From: Arsenophonus endosymbiont of Aleurodicus floccissimus
GTDB lineage: Bacteria; Pseudomonadota; Gammaproteobacteria; Enterobacterales; Enterobacteriaceae
Length of the DNA: 64,000 nt
Reading direction: 5' to 3'
Assembly (NCBI RefSeq): GCF_900343025.1
Contig: NZ_OUND01000003.1
Location: forward strand, 62,001-126,000
The notes under the pieces are model-generated. The model was given only the letters and a program-made list of their open reading frames with translations, was not told where the DNA came from and did no database searches. Shown here in pieces: positions 10,428 through 22,440 of this stretch (position 1 is its first letter; each line of letters opens with the position of its first letter). The translations under genes were made by a program, and so were the position numbers.

Positions 10428-11645
10428 ATGGCGTGGAATCAGCCCGGTAATAACGGACAGGACCGCGACCCGTGGGGAAGCAGCAATAGCGGCAACTCCA
10501 GTGGTAATAAAGGTAATCGGAAAAAGGGAACAACTGATCTTGACGATCTGCTCCGCAAGTTGAGTCGCAAACTTGGTGGTTTAGGTGGGAATAATAAAGG
10601 TAAAAATGGTTCGAGTAATCAAAATGGCGTCAATATAAACGGCCGTTTTATCGTATTTATTATTGCAGCAATCGTTATTATTTGGGCTGCAAGTGGTTTT
10701 TATACGATAAAAGAGAGTGATCGTGGCGTCGTTTTCCGTTTTGGTAAATATAGCCATACTGTTGAACCGGGTTTAAATTGGAAACCAAATTTTATTGAAA
10801 AAGTGATTCCGGTTAATGTTGAAACCATTCGCGAACAAGCGACTAATGGTATGATGTTAACTTCGGATGAAAATGTTATTCAAGTAGAAATGAACGTCCA
10901 GTATCGCGTAACAGATCCGGCTCAATATTTATTTAATGTTACTAACCCGGATAACAGTTTACGTCAGGCAATAGATAGTGCAGTACGTGGAATTATTGGC
11001 CAATCAGCAATGGAACAGGTGTTAACGACGAAACGTGCCTTTATCCGTGATGAAACACAAAAAGAGTTAGAAAATACGATAAGACCTTATAATATGGGTA
11101 TAACGATATTAGATGTTAACTTCCAGGCTGCTCGTCCACCGGAAGCGGTTAAAGCGGCATTTGATGATGTTATTGCAGCACGAGAAGAAGAACAGAAGAC
11201 CATTCGTGAAGCGCAAGCTTATCGTAATGAGGTTTTGCCATTAGCGAAAGGTAATGCGCAGAAATTGATTGAAGAAGCAACAGCTTATAAATCAAGTGTG
11301 GTTTTCAAGGCGGAAGGTGAAGTAGCCAGCTTTGCCAAAATGTTGCCAGAATATCGAGCTGCTCCTCAAATCACTCGTGAACGTTTATATATTGAGGCAA
11401 TGGAACGAGTACTAGGTCATACGCGTAAGGTTATTGTTAACGACAAGAGCAATAGTATGTTAGTGTTGCCGTTAGAGCAGATTTTACTCAGTGGAAGCAA
11501 AGATAAAGCAGCAGATATACAAAAAATAACACCCCCAAAAGTTATTCAGCAATCAGATATTTCTACTGAATCGCCTTATTCATATAGCTATGGTACGCGG
11601 GATAATGCTCGGGGCAGTAATTCAACTCGTATAGGGAGACAATAA
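10428..11645 (+). CDS. hflK: FtsH modulator HflK
   Basis: SPFH/stomatin-type membrane protein that forms the periplasmic HflKC cage around the FtsH protease. 405 residues: a Gly/Asn-rich N-terminal tail (1-65), one transmembrane helix (about 68-88), the SPFH domain beginning at IKESDRGVVFRFGKY, and a long helical segment. Separated by only 2 nt from hflC; the two are co-transcribed. FtsH itself is in the window at 44155. Confidence 0.97.
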   Translation: MAWNQPGNNGQDRDPWGSSNSGNSSGNKGNRKKGTTDLDDLLRKLSRKLGGLGGNNKGKNGSSNQNGVNINGRFIVFIIAAIVIIWAASGFYTIKESDRGVVFRFGKYSHTVEPGLNWKPNFIEKVIPVNVETIREQATNGMMLTSDENVIQVEMNVQYRVTDPAQYLFNVTNPDNSLRQAIDSAVRGIIGQSAMEQVLTTKRAFIRDETQKELENTIRPYNMGITILDVNFQAARPPEAVKAAFDDVIAAREEEQKTIREAQAYRNEVLPLAKGNAQKLIEEATAYKSSVVFKAEGEVASFAKMLPEYRAAPQITRERLYIEAMERVLGHTRKVIVNDKSNSMLVLPLEQILLSGSKDKAADIQKITPPKVIQQSDISTESPYSYSYGTRDNARGSNSTRIGRQ

Positions 11646-11647
11646 TC

Positions 11648-12655
11648 ATGCGTAAGTCAGTGATTGTTATTATTGTTGCTGCATTAGTTGTGTTGTATAT
11701 GTCAATTTTCACCGTTCAACAGACAGAAAGAGGTATTATTCTACGGTTTGGTAAGGTTGTGCGTGATAATGACAATAAACCTATTATTTATGAGCCAGGT
11801 TTGCACTTCAAAATACCATTTATTGAAACGGTAAAAATGTTGGATGCTCGTATTCAGACATTAGATGTTCAGGCAGATCGCTATCTGACTCGAGAAAATA
11901 AAGATTTAATGGTTGATTCCTATTTAAAATGGCGAATTACTGATTTTAGTCGTTACTATGTGGCGACCGGTGGTGGTAATCCTTATCAAGCTGAAACTTT
12001 ACTGAAACGTAAATTTAGTGATCGTCTGCGTTCAGAATTTGGCCGTTTAAATGTGAAAGATATTATTACCGATTCTCGCGGGCGCTTGACCGTCGATGTG
12101 CGTGATACACTTAATAAAGGTTCAGGTTCAGATACAGAAGCGACAAAAGATGCAGATCAGGCTATTGCCTCGGCAGCAGCCCGTTTTGATAAAGAGATCA
12201 AAGGTAATTCGTCAGTTGTTAATCCAAACAGCATGGCAGCGTTAGGGATCCAAGTTGTCGATGTTCGCATCAAACGTATTGAATTGCCAAGTGAAGTTTC
12301 GGAAGCGATATATCAACGTATGCGCGCTGAACGAGAGGCTGTAGCACGTCAACATCGTTCACAAGGTCAAGAAGAGGCCGTGAAGATCCGTGCAGCAGCG
12401 GATAAAACAGTGACCGAGACATTGGCAGAAGCGGAGCGCACGGCACTGAAATTACATGGTGAAGGGGATGCGATGGCAACTAAGCTATTTGCTGATGCAT
12501 TTAACCAAGATCCTAATTTCTATGCTTTTATTCGTAGTTTACGGGCATACGAAAAGAGCTTTAGTAAAAATGGTGATGATGTGATGATATTAAGCCCAGA
12601 TACCGATTTTTTCCGCTATATGCGAGCACCAACTAAACAAAGAGCGGTACAGTGA
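11648..12655 (+). CDS. hflC: FtsH modulator HflC
   Basis: Partner of HflK in the HflKC complex that limits FtsH access to membrane substrates. 335 residues, with an N-terminal transmembrane helix (about 4-22) directly followed by the SPFH domain (TVQQTERGIILRFGKV). The long helical region with repeated RAEREA-type sequence is conserved. The small gene yjeT, which follows hflC in E. coli, is missing; purA comes next after 161 bp. Confidence 0.97.
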   Translation: MRKSVIVIIVAALVVLYMSIFTVQQTERGIILRFGKVVRDNDNKPIIYEPGLHFKIPFIETVKMLDARIQTLDVQADRYLTRENKDLMVDSYLKWRITDFSRYYVATGGGNPYQAETLLKRKFSDRLRSEFGRLNVKDIITDSRGRLTVDVRDTLNKGSGSDTEATKDADQAIASAAARFDKEIKGNSSVVNPNSMAALGIQVVDVRIKRIELPSEVSEAIYQRMRAEREAVARQHRSQGQEEAVKIRAAADKTVTETLAEAERTALKLHGEGDAMATKLFADAFNQDPNFYAFIRSLRAYEKSFSKNGDDVMILSPDTDFFRYMRAPTKQRAVQ

Positions 12656-12795
12656 TCATTTAAAGATAAATGAAATGATTTTACCAATTGACTCTAGGTA
12701 AGCCGGCATTCGGCAGGCTTTAATCTGTTAAGATTGTCATGAAAAGAGGTATTGGTGTTATAAAAATTGCTGGCAGCTAATGATTGAAATGGTAG

Positions 12796-14127
<1,332 letters not shown>

Positions 14128-14159
14128 TTTTACCACTCAATAATATTGCTCAAAGAATG

Positions 14160-14186
14160 ACGCCTGAACATTCAGGCGTTATTTTT
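14160..14186 (+). terminator. Rho-independent terminator after purA
   Basis: Palindromic stem ACGCCTGAA/TTCAGGCGT (14160-14179) followed by TATTTTT, 32 nt past the purA stop. Confidence 0.85.
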
Positions 14187-14321
14187 ATATCTAGTAATTC
14201 ATATTACCTGATTACTGATCAATTTTGCTTAATATGATAAAAATTTACATAATAGATATAACTAAATGAATTAATGGCAAGAAGATGTCTTTCCATTTTT
14301 GTTTTATAACCAGAGGTTAAT

Positions 14322-14744
14322 GTGCAGTTAACAAGTTTTACTGATTATGGCTTAAGAGCATTAATTTATATGGCTTCATTACCTAAGGATGAAAGAACTA
14401 ATATTACTGAAGTTGCTAATGTATACGGTGTCTCGCGTGACCATATGGTAAAAATTATTAATCAATTAAGCCGATGTGGACTTGTTACTGCGGTGAGAGG
14501 GAAAAATGGGGGTATTTACTTAGGCAAGCCAGCTGAGCAGATCCGGATAGGTGATGTTGTTCGCCAATTAGAGCCTCTGGCATTAGTTAATTGCTGTAGC
14601 GATTTTTGCCATATTACTTCTGCTTGTCGATTAAAAAAAATATTAAATCAAGCAATTGAATTTTTTTTAAATGAATTAGATAGATATACACTGGCAGATC
14701 TAATAGAAAACAACAAGCCACTTTATGAGTTACTATTAAAATAA
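14322..14744 (+). CDS. nsrR: Nitric-oxide-sensing repressor NsrR
   Basis: Rrf2-family iron-sulfur repressor of NO-detoxification genes. 140 residues. The GTG start gives [20 protein letters not shown], the same N-terminus as E. coli NsrR, after AGAGG. The winged helix spans 1-75. The cluster cysteines C91, C96 and C102 are present, with an extra C92 next to the first. Upstream of rnr as in E. coli. It survives although many other regulators in the window are broken, suggesting that NO sensing still matters. Confidence 0.95.
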   Translation: MQLTSFTDYGLRALIYMASLPKDERTNITEVANVYGVSRDHMVKIINQLSRCGLVTAVRGKNGGIYLGKPAEQIRIGDVVRQLEPLALVNCCSDFCHITSACRLKKILNQAIEFFLNELDRYTLADLIENNKPLYELLLK

Positions 14745-14801
14745 ATAACAGGCCTGGTGTATTCGTAGGTATATTAATCGATGTGGTAGCGGAGGTGAGT
14801 G

Positions 14802-17120
14802 ATGGCAAAAGATCCTTATAAAGACCGGGAAGCTGAAAAATATCATTCACCAATTGCAAGTCGTGAATATATTTTAGAGGTATTAGCAGAATTTACTAAG
14901 CCAGTAAGTCGACAAGAAATCGCCAGAATATTAAAGTTAACTAAAGAAGAAGAATTAGAGGCTTTGCGGCGCCGCTTACGTGCTATGGAACGTGATGGGC
15001 AATTGGTATTTACTCGTCGTCAATGTTATGCCTTACCTGAACGCCTTGATTTACTTAAAGGTACAGTTATTGGCCATCGTGATGGTTTTGGTTTTTTACG
15101 GGTAGAAGACCAGAAAGACGATTTTTACCTTTCTTTAGAAGAAATGAAAAAAGCGCTGCATGGTGATGTTGTACTTATCCAACCATTGGGTAAAGATCGG
15201 CGAGGACGTACAGAAGTTCGCATTGTTCGAGTGCTTGTCCCACGAAATCATCATATTGTAGGACGTTATTTTTTAGAATCGGGGATGGGGTATGTAGTCC
15301 CTGATGATAGTCGACTGTCCTTTGACATATTGATCCCTAAAGAGCAGGTTAACGGTGCTAGGATAGGAAATGTGGTTGTTGTTGAGATGACAACCCGACC
15401 AGCGCGCCATACCCAGGCAGTAGGAAATATTGTCGAAGTATTAGGCGAAAGCATGGGGACTAACATTGCGGTAGAGATTGCATTAAGAACCTATGAAATT
15501 CCGTATAGTTGGCCGCCACAGGTTGAGAAGCAAGTTGCTGATTTGTCCGAACAGATCCCTGCGTCAGCAAAAAAAGGGCGAGTAGACTTATGTCATCTAC
15601 CTTTAGTCACCATTGATGGCGAAGATGCCCGAGATTTTGATGATGCGGTTTATTGTATGCTGAAAGAAGACGGTGGCTGGTGCTTATGGGTCGCGATTGC
15701 TGATGTTAGTTATTATGTGCGGCCACAAACGGCTTTAGATAATGAAGCGGTTAGTCGGGGAAATTCAGTCTATTTTCCATCACGAGTGATCCCTATGTTG
15801 CCTGAAATTCTTTCTAATGGGTTATGTTCATTAAACCCTGAGGTTGAGAGGCTTTGCATAGTATGTGAAATGCAGCTATCGGCGGAAGGGAAAATTAGTT
15901 CATCTAAATTTTATGAAGCCGTGATGCGTTCTCATGCCAGATTGACTTATACCAAAGTCTGGAAAATTTTACAGGGTGACGAAGAATTACGTCAACATTA
16001 TCAAGACCTGGTGCCGCATTTAGAACAACTTCATCGATTATATAAAGCGTTAGATAGCGCGCGCATAAAACGCGGGGCTATCTCCTTTGAATCTGAAGAA
16101 GCTAAATTTATTTTTAATGCAGAAAAACGCATTGAGCGGATAGAGCCGGTTGAACGTAATGATGCGCATAAATTAATTGAAGAGTGTATGATTTTAGCGA
16201 ATATCGCTGCCGCACATTTTGTTGAGCGTAATAAAGAACCTAGCTTGTACCGTGTCCATGATAGGCCAAAACAAGAGAGTATTGTAAATTTGCGGATGGT
16301 ATTTAGCGAGCTGGGTTTGACATTGCCAGGTGGCATGAAACCACAGTCGGCTGATTATGCTAAAGTTATGGATGAAGTGGCTGAACGTCCGGATCATGAA
16401 TTGCTGCAAACAATGATTTTGCGTTCAATGAAACAGGCTATTTATGATCCTGAAAATAGAGGGCATTTTGGCTTAGCACTGAAATCTTATGCCCATTTCA
16501 CTTCACCGATCCGTCGATATCCTGATTTAGCGTTACATCGTTCAATTAAATATCTTTTATCTGGCCAACATGGAAACAATCAATATAGCTCGATGCCAAC
16601 CGGTGGTTGGCATGCTGATACTAATGAAATGCTACAATTGGGTGAGCATTGTTCAATGACAGAACGGCGAGCTGATGAAGCAACGAGAGATGTTACTGAT
16701 TGGTTGAAATGTGATTTTATGCAAGATCAAGTTGGCAATGTATTTACTGGCATTATCACCAGTGTCACGGGTTTTGGCTTTTTTGTCCGCTTAAAAGATC
16801 TTTTTATTGATGGTCTGGTGCATGTCTCATCACTTAATAATGATTACTATCGCTACGATAATGTAGGACAGAGACTTATTGGTGAGTCTTCGGGGATGGT
16901 GTATCGTCTTGGTGATGAAGTTGAAATTAGCGTTGAAGCTGTACATATGGATGAACGCAAGATCGATTTCGCATTGATATCAACCTTACGTAAGGCGAAA
17001 AATCCAGGTAAAACAGCAAAAGAAAAAGCAAAAAAGCAATTTAAAAAAACAATTTCAACTCATAGCAAGCAAGATCACAGCCAGGATAAAAATTTTGAGC
17101 CCAATAGCGGCATTTATTAA
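14802..17120 (+). CDS. rnr: Ribonuclease R, lysine-rich tail out of frame
   Basis: Processive 3'-5' exoribonuclease that degrades structured RNA and acts in trans-translation and rRNA quality control. 772 residues from the ATG at 14802 (GGAGG upstream). HTH-like N-terminus, two cold-shock domains, the RNB domain with the metal-binding [15 protein letters not shown] block and an S1 domain ([21 protein letters not shown]) are all intact. After NFEPNS the frame ends in GIY-stop. E. coli continues with a long Lys-rich tail, which here is present one base out of frame (see the next feature). The catalytic protein should be active; tail-dependent functions may be reduced. Confidence 0.95.
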   Translation: MAKDPYKDREAEKYHSPIASREYILEVLAEFTKPVSRQEIARILKLTKEEELEALRRRLRAMERDGQLVFTRRQCYALPERLDLLKGTVIGHRDGFGFLRVEDQKDDFYLSLEEMKKALHGDVVLIQPLGKDRRGRTEVRIVRVLVPRNHHIVGRYFLESGMGYVVPDDSRLSFDILIPKEQVNGARIGNVVVVEMTTRPARHTQAVGNIVEVLGESMGTNIAVEIALRTYEIPYSWPPQVEKQVADLSEQIPASAKKGRVDLCHLPLVTIDGEDARDFDDAVYCMLKEDGGWCLWVAIADVSYYVRPQTALDNEAVSRGNSVYFPSRVIPMLPEILSNGLCSLNPEVERLCIVCEMQLSAEGKISSSKFYEAVMRSHARLTYTKVWKILQGDEELRQHYQDLVPHLEQLHRLYKALDSARIKRGAISFESEEAKFIFNAEKRIERIEPVERNDAHKLIEECMILANIAAAHFVERNKEPSLYRVHDRPKQESIVNLRMVFSELGLTLPGGMKPQSADYAKVMDEVAERPDHELLQTMILRSMKQAIYDPENRGHFGLALKSYAHFTSPIRRYPDLALHRSIKYLLSGQHGNNQYSSMPTGGWHADTNEMLQLGEHCSMTERRADEATRDVTDWLKCDFMQDQVGNVFTGIITSVTGFGFFVRLKDLFIDGLVHVSSLNNDYYRYDNVGQRLIGESSGMVYRLGDEVEISVEAVHMDERKIDFALISTLRKAKNPGKTAKEKAKKQFKKTISTHSKQDHSQDKNFEPNSGIY

Positions 17121-17256
17121 AGCGAATAAAAAAGGCAGCGGCAACGCTAAAAAAGTAAATAAGAAAGGTAAAAAGGTTTCTGATAAAAGTAAAAAAATTG
17201 CCACAAAATTGATAGCAAAAAAGCACAAAAATAATCTTAGTTATTTTTATTACTGA
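17110..17256 (+). pseudogene. rnr: Frame-displaced Lys-rich C-terminal tail of RNase R
   Basis: Reading from GCA at 17110 gives [19 protein letters not shown] and on through KKGKKVSDKSKK to a TGA at 17254-17256, 48 residues. This matches the E. coli tail in position and character (AFRGEKKTKPKAAKK...). One extra G in AGC-GGC at 17107-17111 separates it from the main frame. In E. coli this basic tail is implicated in recruitment to tmRNA-SmpB-stalled ribosomes. Confidence 0.85.
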
Positions 17257-17311
17257 TCTTCATCGGCAATGATTGACTATCTTTGAGAGTTATTAAGTAA
17301 TTGATAAATTT

Positions 17312-18049
17312 ATGAGTGAAATTATTTATGGTATTCATGCAGTGCAAGCACTGCTGGAGTGGGATCCATCACGCTTAAAACAAGTTTATGTGCTCAAAGG
17401 GCGTGAAGATAAACGTTTATTGCCGGTTATTCACCAGCTTGAAAAATTGGGTATCATTATCCAGTTAGCTAATCGTCAATGGATGGATAAGCAGACAGAG
17501 AACGCTGTTCATAAGGGTATTATTGCCCAGGTAAAACCCGGGCGGCAATATCAAGAGAGTGATTTAGATATTATTATTTCTCAGACAAAATCACCCTTTT
17601 TGCTTATATTAGATGGTATTACCGATCCACATAACTTAGGCGCTTGTTTACGCAGCGCAGAGGCTGCCGGTATTGATGCGGTTATTGTACCAAAGGATAA
17701 ATCTGCTCAACTTAATGCCATCTCTAAGAAAGTTGCCTGTGGCGCAGCTGAGAGTATGCCATTAATTCGGGTTACCAATCTTGCACGGACACTACGCCAA
17801 TTACAGCAGCATCATATCTGGATTGTTGGCACTGCAGGTGACGCCAATCATACATTATATGAGAGTAAGTTAACCGGGGCGGTTGCATTGGTGATGGGTG
17901 CTGAAGGTGAAGGCATGCGTCGTTTAACAAGGGAACATTGTGATGAACTGATTAGTATTCCAATGGCAGGTATGGTTTCGTCTTTAAATGTCTCTGTTGC
18001 GACCGGCGTTTGTTTATTCGAAGCAGTGCGTCAACGGCAAAGTCATTGA
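17312..18049 (+). CDS. rlmB: 23S rRNA (Gm2251) 2'-O-methyltransferase
   Basis: SPOUT-class methyltransferase that methylates G2251 in the 23S peptidyl-transferase P-loop. 245 residues (E. coli 243). N-terminal substrate-binding domain, then the knotted SpoU domain with [32 protein letters not shown] and the C-terminal knot motif [17 protein letters not shown]. Follows rnr, as in E. coli. Confidence 0.97.
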   Translation: MSEIIYGIHAVQALLEWDPSRLKQVYVLKGREDKRLLPVIHQLEKLGIIIQLANRQWMDKQTENAVHKGIIAQVKPGRQYQESDLDIIISQTKSPFLLILDGITDPHNLGACLRSAEAAGIDAVIVPKDKSAQLNAISKKVACGAAESMPLIRVTNLARTLRQLQQHHIWIVGTAGDANHTLYESKLTGAVALVMGAEGEGMRRLTREHCDELISIPMAGMVSSLNVSVATGVCLFEAVRQRQSH

Positions 18050-18130
18050 GAAAAAAGTAAGATCATTGATAATCTTGACAAGATTACCTGACCCAATTTA
18101 ATGGTGATAAGTGATGATTTAATCTATTGC

Positions 18131-18159
18131 TTGAGTTTTAACTAAAAGATAGGTATAGT
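18131..18159 (+). promoter_or_regulatory. Candidate promoter of the rpsF operon
   Basis: TTGAGT at 18131-18136, a 17-nt spacer and TATAGT at 18154-18159, about 100 nt before rpsF. It leaves a leader long enough for the hairpin described next. Confidence 0.55.
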
Positions 18160-18197
18160 TACGCGTTGATTTTTCAGCCACACTTAAATAAGTTCCT

Positions 18198-18235
18198 TGC
18201 CTCCATGGGATGCGGCTGACCCTGAACAGGAGGCT
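18198..18235 (+). promoter_or_regulatory. Leader hairpin before rpsF, candidate S6:S18 autoregulatory site
   Basis: GCCTCC and GGAGGC form a 6-bp outer stem enclosing an irregular loop, 26 nt before the rpsF start. Leaders of rpsF operons in E. coli and B. subtilis bind the S6:S18 complex and repress translation. I did not verify the exact consensus fold, so this is a placement-based call. Confidence 0.4.
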
Positions 18236-18260
18236 GATTAATCCGTAAGGAGCAAAACTC

Positions 18261-18653
18261 ATGCGTCATTACGAAATCGTTTTTATGGTTCACCCGGACC
18301 AAAGCGAGCAAGTTGCGGGTATGATTGAGCGTTATAGTAGTTCTATCACCGAAGCGCAAGGTCAAATCCATCGCTTGGAAGACTGGGGTCGCCGTCAATT
18401 GGCTTATCCAATCAATAAATTGCACAAAGTACACTATGTTCTGATGAACGTTGAAGCGCCGCAAGAAGAGATTGATGAGTTAGAAACAAACTTCCGCTTC
18501 AATGATGCCGTTGTCCGCAGCATGATTATGCGTGTTAAGTATGCGGTTACTGAAGCTTCTCCAATGGTTAAAGCCAAAGACGATCGTCGCAGTCGTGATT
18601 TGGTTGATGAAGACCTGGAAGGAATTGAGGTTGCTGAGGATTCTGAAGAGTAA
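18261..18653 (+). CDS. rpsF: 30S ribosomal protein S6
   Basis: 130 residues. It begins [18 protein letters not shown] and contains [14 protein letters not shown] and ALMNVEAP-type S18-contact sequence, ending with the acidic tail typical of S6 (targets of RimK-type glutamylation in E. coli). AAGGAG precedes the ATG. First gene of rpsF-priB-rpsR-rplI. Confidence 0.98.
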   Translation: MRHYEIVFMVHPDQSEQVAGMIERYSSSITEAQGQIHRLEDWGRRQLAYPINKLHKVHYVLMNVEAPQEEIDELETNFRFNDAVVRSMIMRVKYAVTEASPMVKAKDDRRSRDLVDEDLEGIEVAEDSEE

Positions 18654-18660
18654 ATTTGGT

Positions 18661-19210
<550 letters not shown>

Positions 19211-19248
19211 TTGGCACGGTCCATTAACGACTTAAAGAGGATAAGGTA

Positions 19249-19698
19249 ATGCAAATTATTCTACTGGATAAAGTAGCAAACTTGGGTAGCCTGGGTGATA
19301 AAGTTGATGTTAAAGCGGGTTATGCTCGTAACTATTTGGTTCCGCAGGGAAAAGCTGTTCCTGCAACTAAAAAGAATGTTGAATTTTTTGAAGCACGCCG
19401 TGCCAAATTAGAAGCTAAATTAGCCGATGTTCTAGCTATTGCGGAAGGGCGTGCTGAAAAAATTAATTCATTAGCTACAGTAACCATCGCCTCTAAAGCC
19501 GGTGATGAAGGTAAACTGTTTGGTTCGATCGGGACTCGTGATATTGCTCAGGCAGTCACTGCTGCCGGTGTTGAGGTTATGAAAAGCGAGGTTCGCTTAC
19601 CAAATGGTGTATTGCGTACTGTTGGTGAACACGAAGTTCATTTCCAAGTGCATAGTGATGTATTTGCAAAACTGAATGTAAATATTATTGTTGAATAA
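19249..19698 (+). CDS. rplI: 50S ribosomal protein L9
   Basis: 149 residues, standard length. The N-terminal domain contains [26 protein letters not shown] (shown here only to mark the L9 signature), then the long connecting helix and the C-terminal rRNA-binding domain. Last gene of the rpsF operon; a strong terminator follows. Confidence 0.98.
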   Translation: MQIILLDKVANLGSLGDKVDVKAGYARNYLVPQGKAVPATKKNVEFFEARRAKLEAKLADVLAIAEGRAEKINSLATVTIASKAGDEGKLFGSIGTRDIAQAVTAAGVEVMKSEVRLPNGVLRTVGEHEVHFQVHSDVFAKLNVNIIVE

Positions 19699-19721
19699 TT
19701 GCTTTCTGATTATTAGGCACA

Positions 19722-19757
19722 AACAAAAACACCAGCTGATGCTGGTGTTTTTGTTCC
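19722..19757 (+). terminator. Rho-independent terminator of the rpsF-rplI operon
   Basis: A 15-bp perfect stem (19722-19736 with 19741-19755), TGAT loop, with T-rich 3' arm TTTTTGTT. Symmetric, so it can act in both directions. Confidence 0.93.
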
Positions 19758-20102
19758 GATTTCTATCAGCTAAATCATTGTTGCTATCAATCATACAAAG
19801 TCAATTGTTTTACTTTTTTATCTCTGCCAAGTGTTACAGGAATTTTGGGCTGGTAGTCGATAATTTTAATTCATGAAATTGTTACTGTTCATATATTATC
19901 ATTTATAGAAATTATATTTAGGAATAAAATTTATTTTTCAAATTGAAATCCTAACTTTAGGTTTTTAGTATTATAAAATTAATGAATTGATATAAAATTA
20001 GAATATTATTTTTAATTAGATTTATTTTATATGGTTATTTACCCACTTATTTGAGACTGTTATTCTTTATTATTATTTATAATTTAATAAATAGGAGCTG
20101 TT
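19758..20102. other. AT-rich spacer, nothing recognised
   Basis: 345 bp between the rplI terminator and the fklB remnant. No coding similarity seen on either strand. The only usable signal is TAGGAG just before position 20103, the ribosome site of the broken fklB. Confidence 0.6.
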
Positions 20103-20728
20103 ATGTCGGATCAGGCATTTGATTCAATTGAAACTCAGGCAAGTTATGGCATTGTTCTTCAAGTTGGTCAACAGCTTTTAGAATCAGGCTTGGAAGGCAT
20201 TCAGCTAGAAGCTTTACTTGCGGGTTTATGTGATGCATTACATAGTAAAACGCCGGTGGTTCCCTGTTGAAGTTTTGCATAGAGCATTACGAGAGATCCA
20301 TGAACGCGCGTATGCTCAGCGGCGTGAATTTCAGCAAACTGCGGCGGTGGAAGGATAAATTTTTTTTTGGACAACAATCAGCAATGTGAGGAAGTCAATA
20401 CTACAGAATCAGGATTACAATTTAGTATATTAAAACATGGTGAAGGCCCGATCCCGGCTAAAGCAGATCGGGTTCGTGTTCATTATACTGGTCGATTAAT
20501 CGATGGTACGATTTTTGATAGTTCAAAAGATCGAGGGCAACCAGCAGAATTTCCTGTTAATGGTGTTATTGCTGGTTGGATTGAGGCGTTAACATTGATG
20601 CCTACAGGATCAAAGTGGCAACTTTATATTCCGCATAATTTAACCTATGGTGAACGTGGTGCTGGCGCGCCGCTATTCCACCTTTTAGCACGTTAATATT
20701 CGAAGTTGAATTACTAGAAATTATATAA
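20103..20728 (+). pseudogene. fklB: FKBP-type peptidyl-prolyl isomerase FklB, three frameshifts
   Basis: Remnant of the 22-kDa FKBP-type prolyl isomerase. The ATG at 20103 has TAGGAG upstream and begins an N-terminus like E. coli ([17 protein letters not shown]). First break near 20261, where an extra C in GTTCCC shifts the frame before EVLHRALREIHERA. Second break near 20355, before a T9 run, with a stop TAA at 20356. Third break near 20675, before [17 protein letters not shown], ending at 20726-20728. The FKBP core ([53 protein letters not shown]) survives in one frame, so decay is recent. Confidence 0.93.
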
Positions 20729-20811
20729 TTAAGTTTTACTTGTCATTGAGTTAGTTGGTGTATTAATAAGATAATTCGATAAATAATTTATGCCGTTTTT
20801 CGAGATATGTT

Positions 20812-21554
20812 ATGCTTGAGCAAATATGTGATTTGGCGAAAGAAGCAGGTAGCGCAATTATAACTATCTATGAAAGTGCGCAACAACTTGCTGTTAAGCA
20901 CAAAAAAGATAGCTCACCGCTGACTGAAGCCGATCTTATTGCTCACCAAATTATTAAAACTGGATTGACAAGTATAACGCCACATATTCCGCTACTCTCT
21001 GAAGAAGATCTACCGGCTTGGCAAGAGAGCTGTCATTGGGTAAGCTATTGGTTAGTGGATCCGCTCGATGGAACTAAAGAGTTTATTCATAGGAATGGTG
21101 AATTTACCGTTAATATTGCTTTGATTCAGTCGGGTTCTCCTGTTATGGGGATTATTTATGCGCCAGCAAAAGATATGCTTTATGCTAGTGAGCAAGGGGC
21201 GGCATGGAAAATAGTGGATGGAGTAAAATAATCACTTCATGTTGCTAATGGCAATTCCCCGCTAATTGTTATTAGCCGTTCTTATCAGGATAAAGAATTG
21301 ACTGATTATTTAGCGCAAATGGGGCAGCATGAAGTTATGGTGGTGGGTTCTTCACTAAAATTTTGCCTTATTGCTGAAGGCAAAGCACAGCTTTATCCGC
21401 GATTTAGTAGGCCCACTCATATTTGGGATATTGCCGCGGGACATGCGATCGCCCAAGCGGCAGGTGCTAAAGTGACGGATTAGTATGGTAGAACATTAGA
21501 CTATTCCCTAGAGAATCATTTCTTAATCCTGGATTTAGAGTATCAATATTCTAA
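20812..21554 (+). pseudogene. cysQ: 3'(2'),5'-bisphosphate nucleotidase CysQ, two nonsense codons and a frameshift
   Basis: CysQ hydrolyses PAP and PAPS and controls sulfate-assimilation intermediates. The N-terminal half is intact: SEEDLPAW and the metal site WLVDPLDGTKEFIHRNGEFT. A TAA at 21229-21231 interrupts AWKIVDGVK-(stop)-SLHVANG in the same frame. The frame then continues ([32 protein letters not shown]) to a TAG at 21481-21483, where E. coli has Trp (DWQGKPLDY). The last segment, RESFLNPGFRVSIF, needs one more base in the C-run near 21510 and ends at 21552-21554. Confidence 0.93.
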
Positions 21555-21611
21555 TGGTTTAATTAATTATTTTTTTAATTGTGTTTCAATCAATTTAATA
21601 ACGTTATTTGT

Positions 21612-22127
21612 CTATTCAGATGTTAGAGCACCATCTTTAGCAAATAATACATCACCCTTTTTATTTAATACGATGATCGTAGAACTCTTGGGTTTTAGCT
21701 GCCAGGTTTTTTTAACTACACCATTATTATCACAATAATTTGAGAAAACGGGAATTCTCGCTTACTGTCTTCAATACTACTGCGGACAAAAAACCGGTTC
21801 CAAGAGAATTGTATCATCAGTATTTATTATTGTTGTTGTCTGACATTTTTTCTGATCAAATTTCTTTTGTTTAATTGCCGCTATTAATGGCTCATTGAGC
21901 TCTTTAGCGGAAAGGCGCCCGGCAATATGCAGGATCGTTCTTGTTTTGCCAACAAGTTCCTTACTGCTTCAATCTTGATAAAGAAGTTTACCCGTTTCGT
22001 TTAACAAAAGTTCACCTCGATCGGTGACAGTTACGGCATGCACCGGCTTATTAATTTGTAAGGTGGCAGTTAATGCAGGAAACGGGTGAGTTAATAAAAT
22101 TACTATTAGTATGATCTTTTTTAACAT
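21612..22127 (-). pseudogene. ytfJ: YtfJ family periplasmic protein, degraded
   Basis: Reading the minus strand from ATG 22127 gives a signal-like start (MLKKIILIVILLTHPFPALT), then VTDRGELLLNETGK and a stop. Further pieces match E. coli YtfJ in several frames: ELVGKTRTILHIAGRLSAKE, then CQTTTIINTDDTI, and SSTIIVLNKKGDVLFAKDGALT near the end. The stop TAG is at 21612-21614. Several frameshifts and stops; certainly not functional. Convergent with cysQ, the E. coli arrangement. Function of the intact family is poorly known. Confidence 0.88.
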
Positions 22128-22379
22128 AGTACTCTTCGTTAATCTTTTCTAAACTGGTTATTGATGATTATCCTTGTTTATTAGCATAGTTAATCTTAAA
22201 TATAATGTCTTTGTTATAGAGAGTTGCTTTAGCACATACAGCAAAAGTTGTTAAGGCTTCAAATGAAAAATATTGTAATGATTATTCAAAACTATTTAAC
22301 TCGTTATCATGTTATGTAAAATCGTTAAATCTTATTGGAAAAGGAGAACTAAAGCTTGTAACCAGAGTCTATGATTATA

Positions 22380-22401
22380 AAATGTGTCATGAATCACATT
22401 T
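22380..22401 (+). promoter_or_regulatory. Near-consensus CRP (cAMP receptor protein) site upstream of ytfK
   Basis: A 22-bp symmetric sequence whose core is TGTGT-N6-TCACA with flanking AAA and TTT. It differs from the CRP consensus core by one base and matches both A/T flanks. Its centre is 50 bp before the ytfK start. I see no good -10 element at a standard distance, so which promoter it served is unclear. Confidence 0.65.
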
Positions 22402-22440
22402 CTGTGACTTCAAGATCAACAAAGGGGAGGAAAAAGTTGA

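Noticed and set aside
18532..18660. Longer N-terminal extension of PriB
   Set aside because: Lies inside rpsF in another frame, with no similarity; the GTG at 18661 matches the PriB family start.
20356..20368. Programmed frameshift at the T9 run of fklB
   Set aside because: fklB also has two other frameshifts, so this is ordinary decay.
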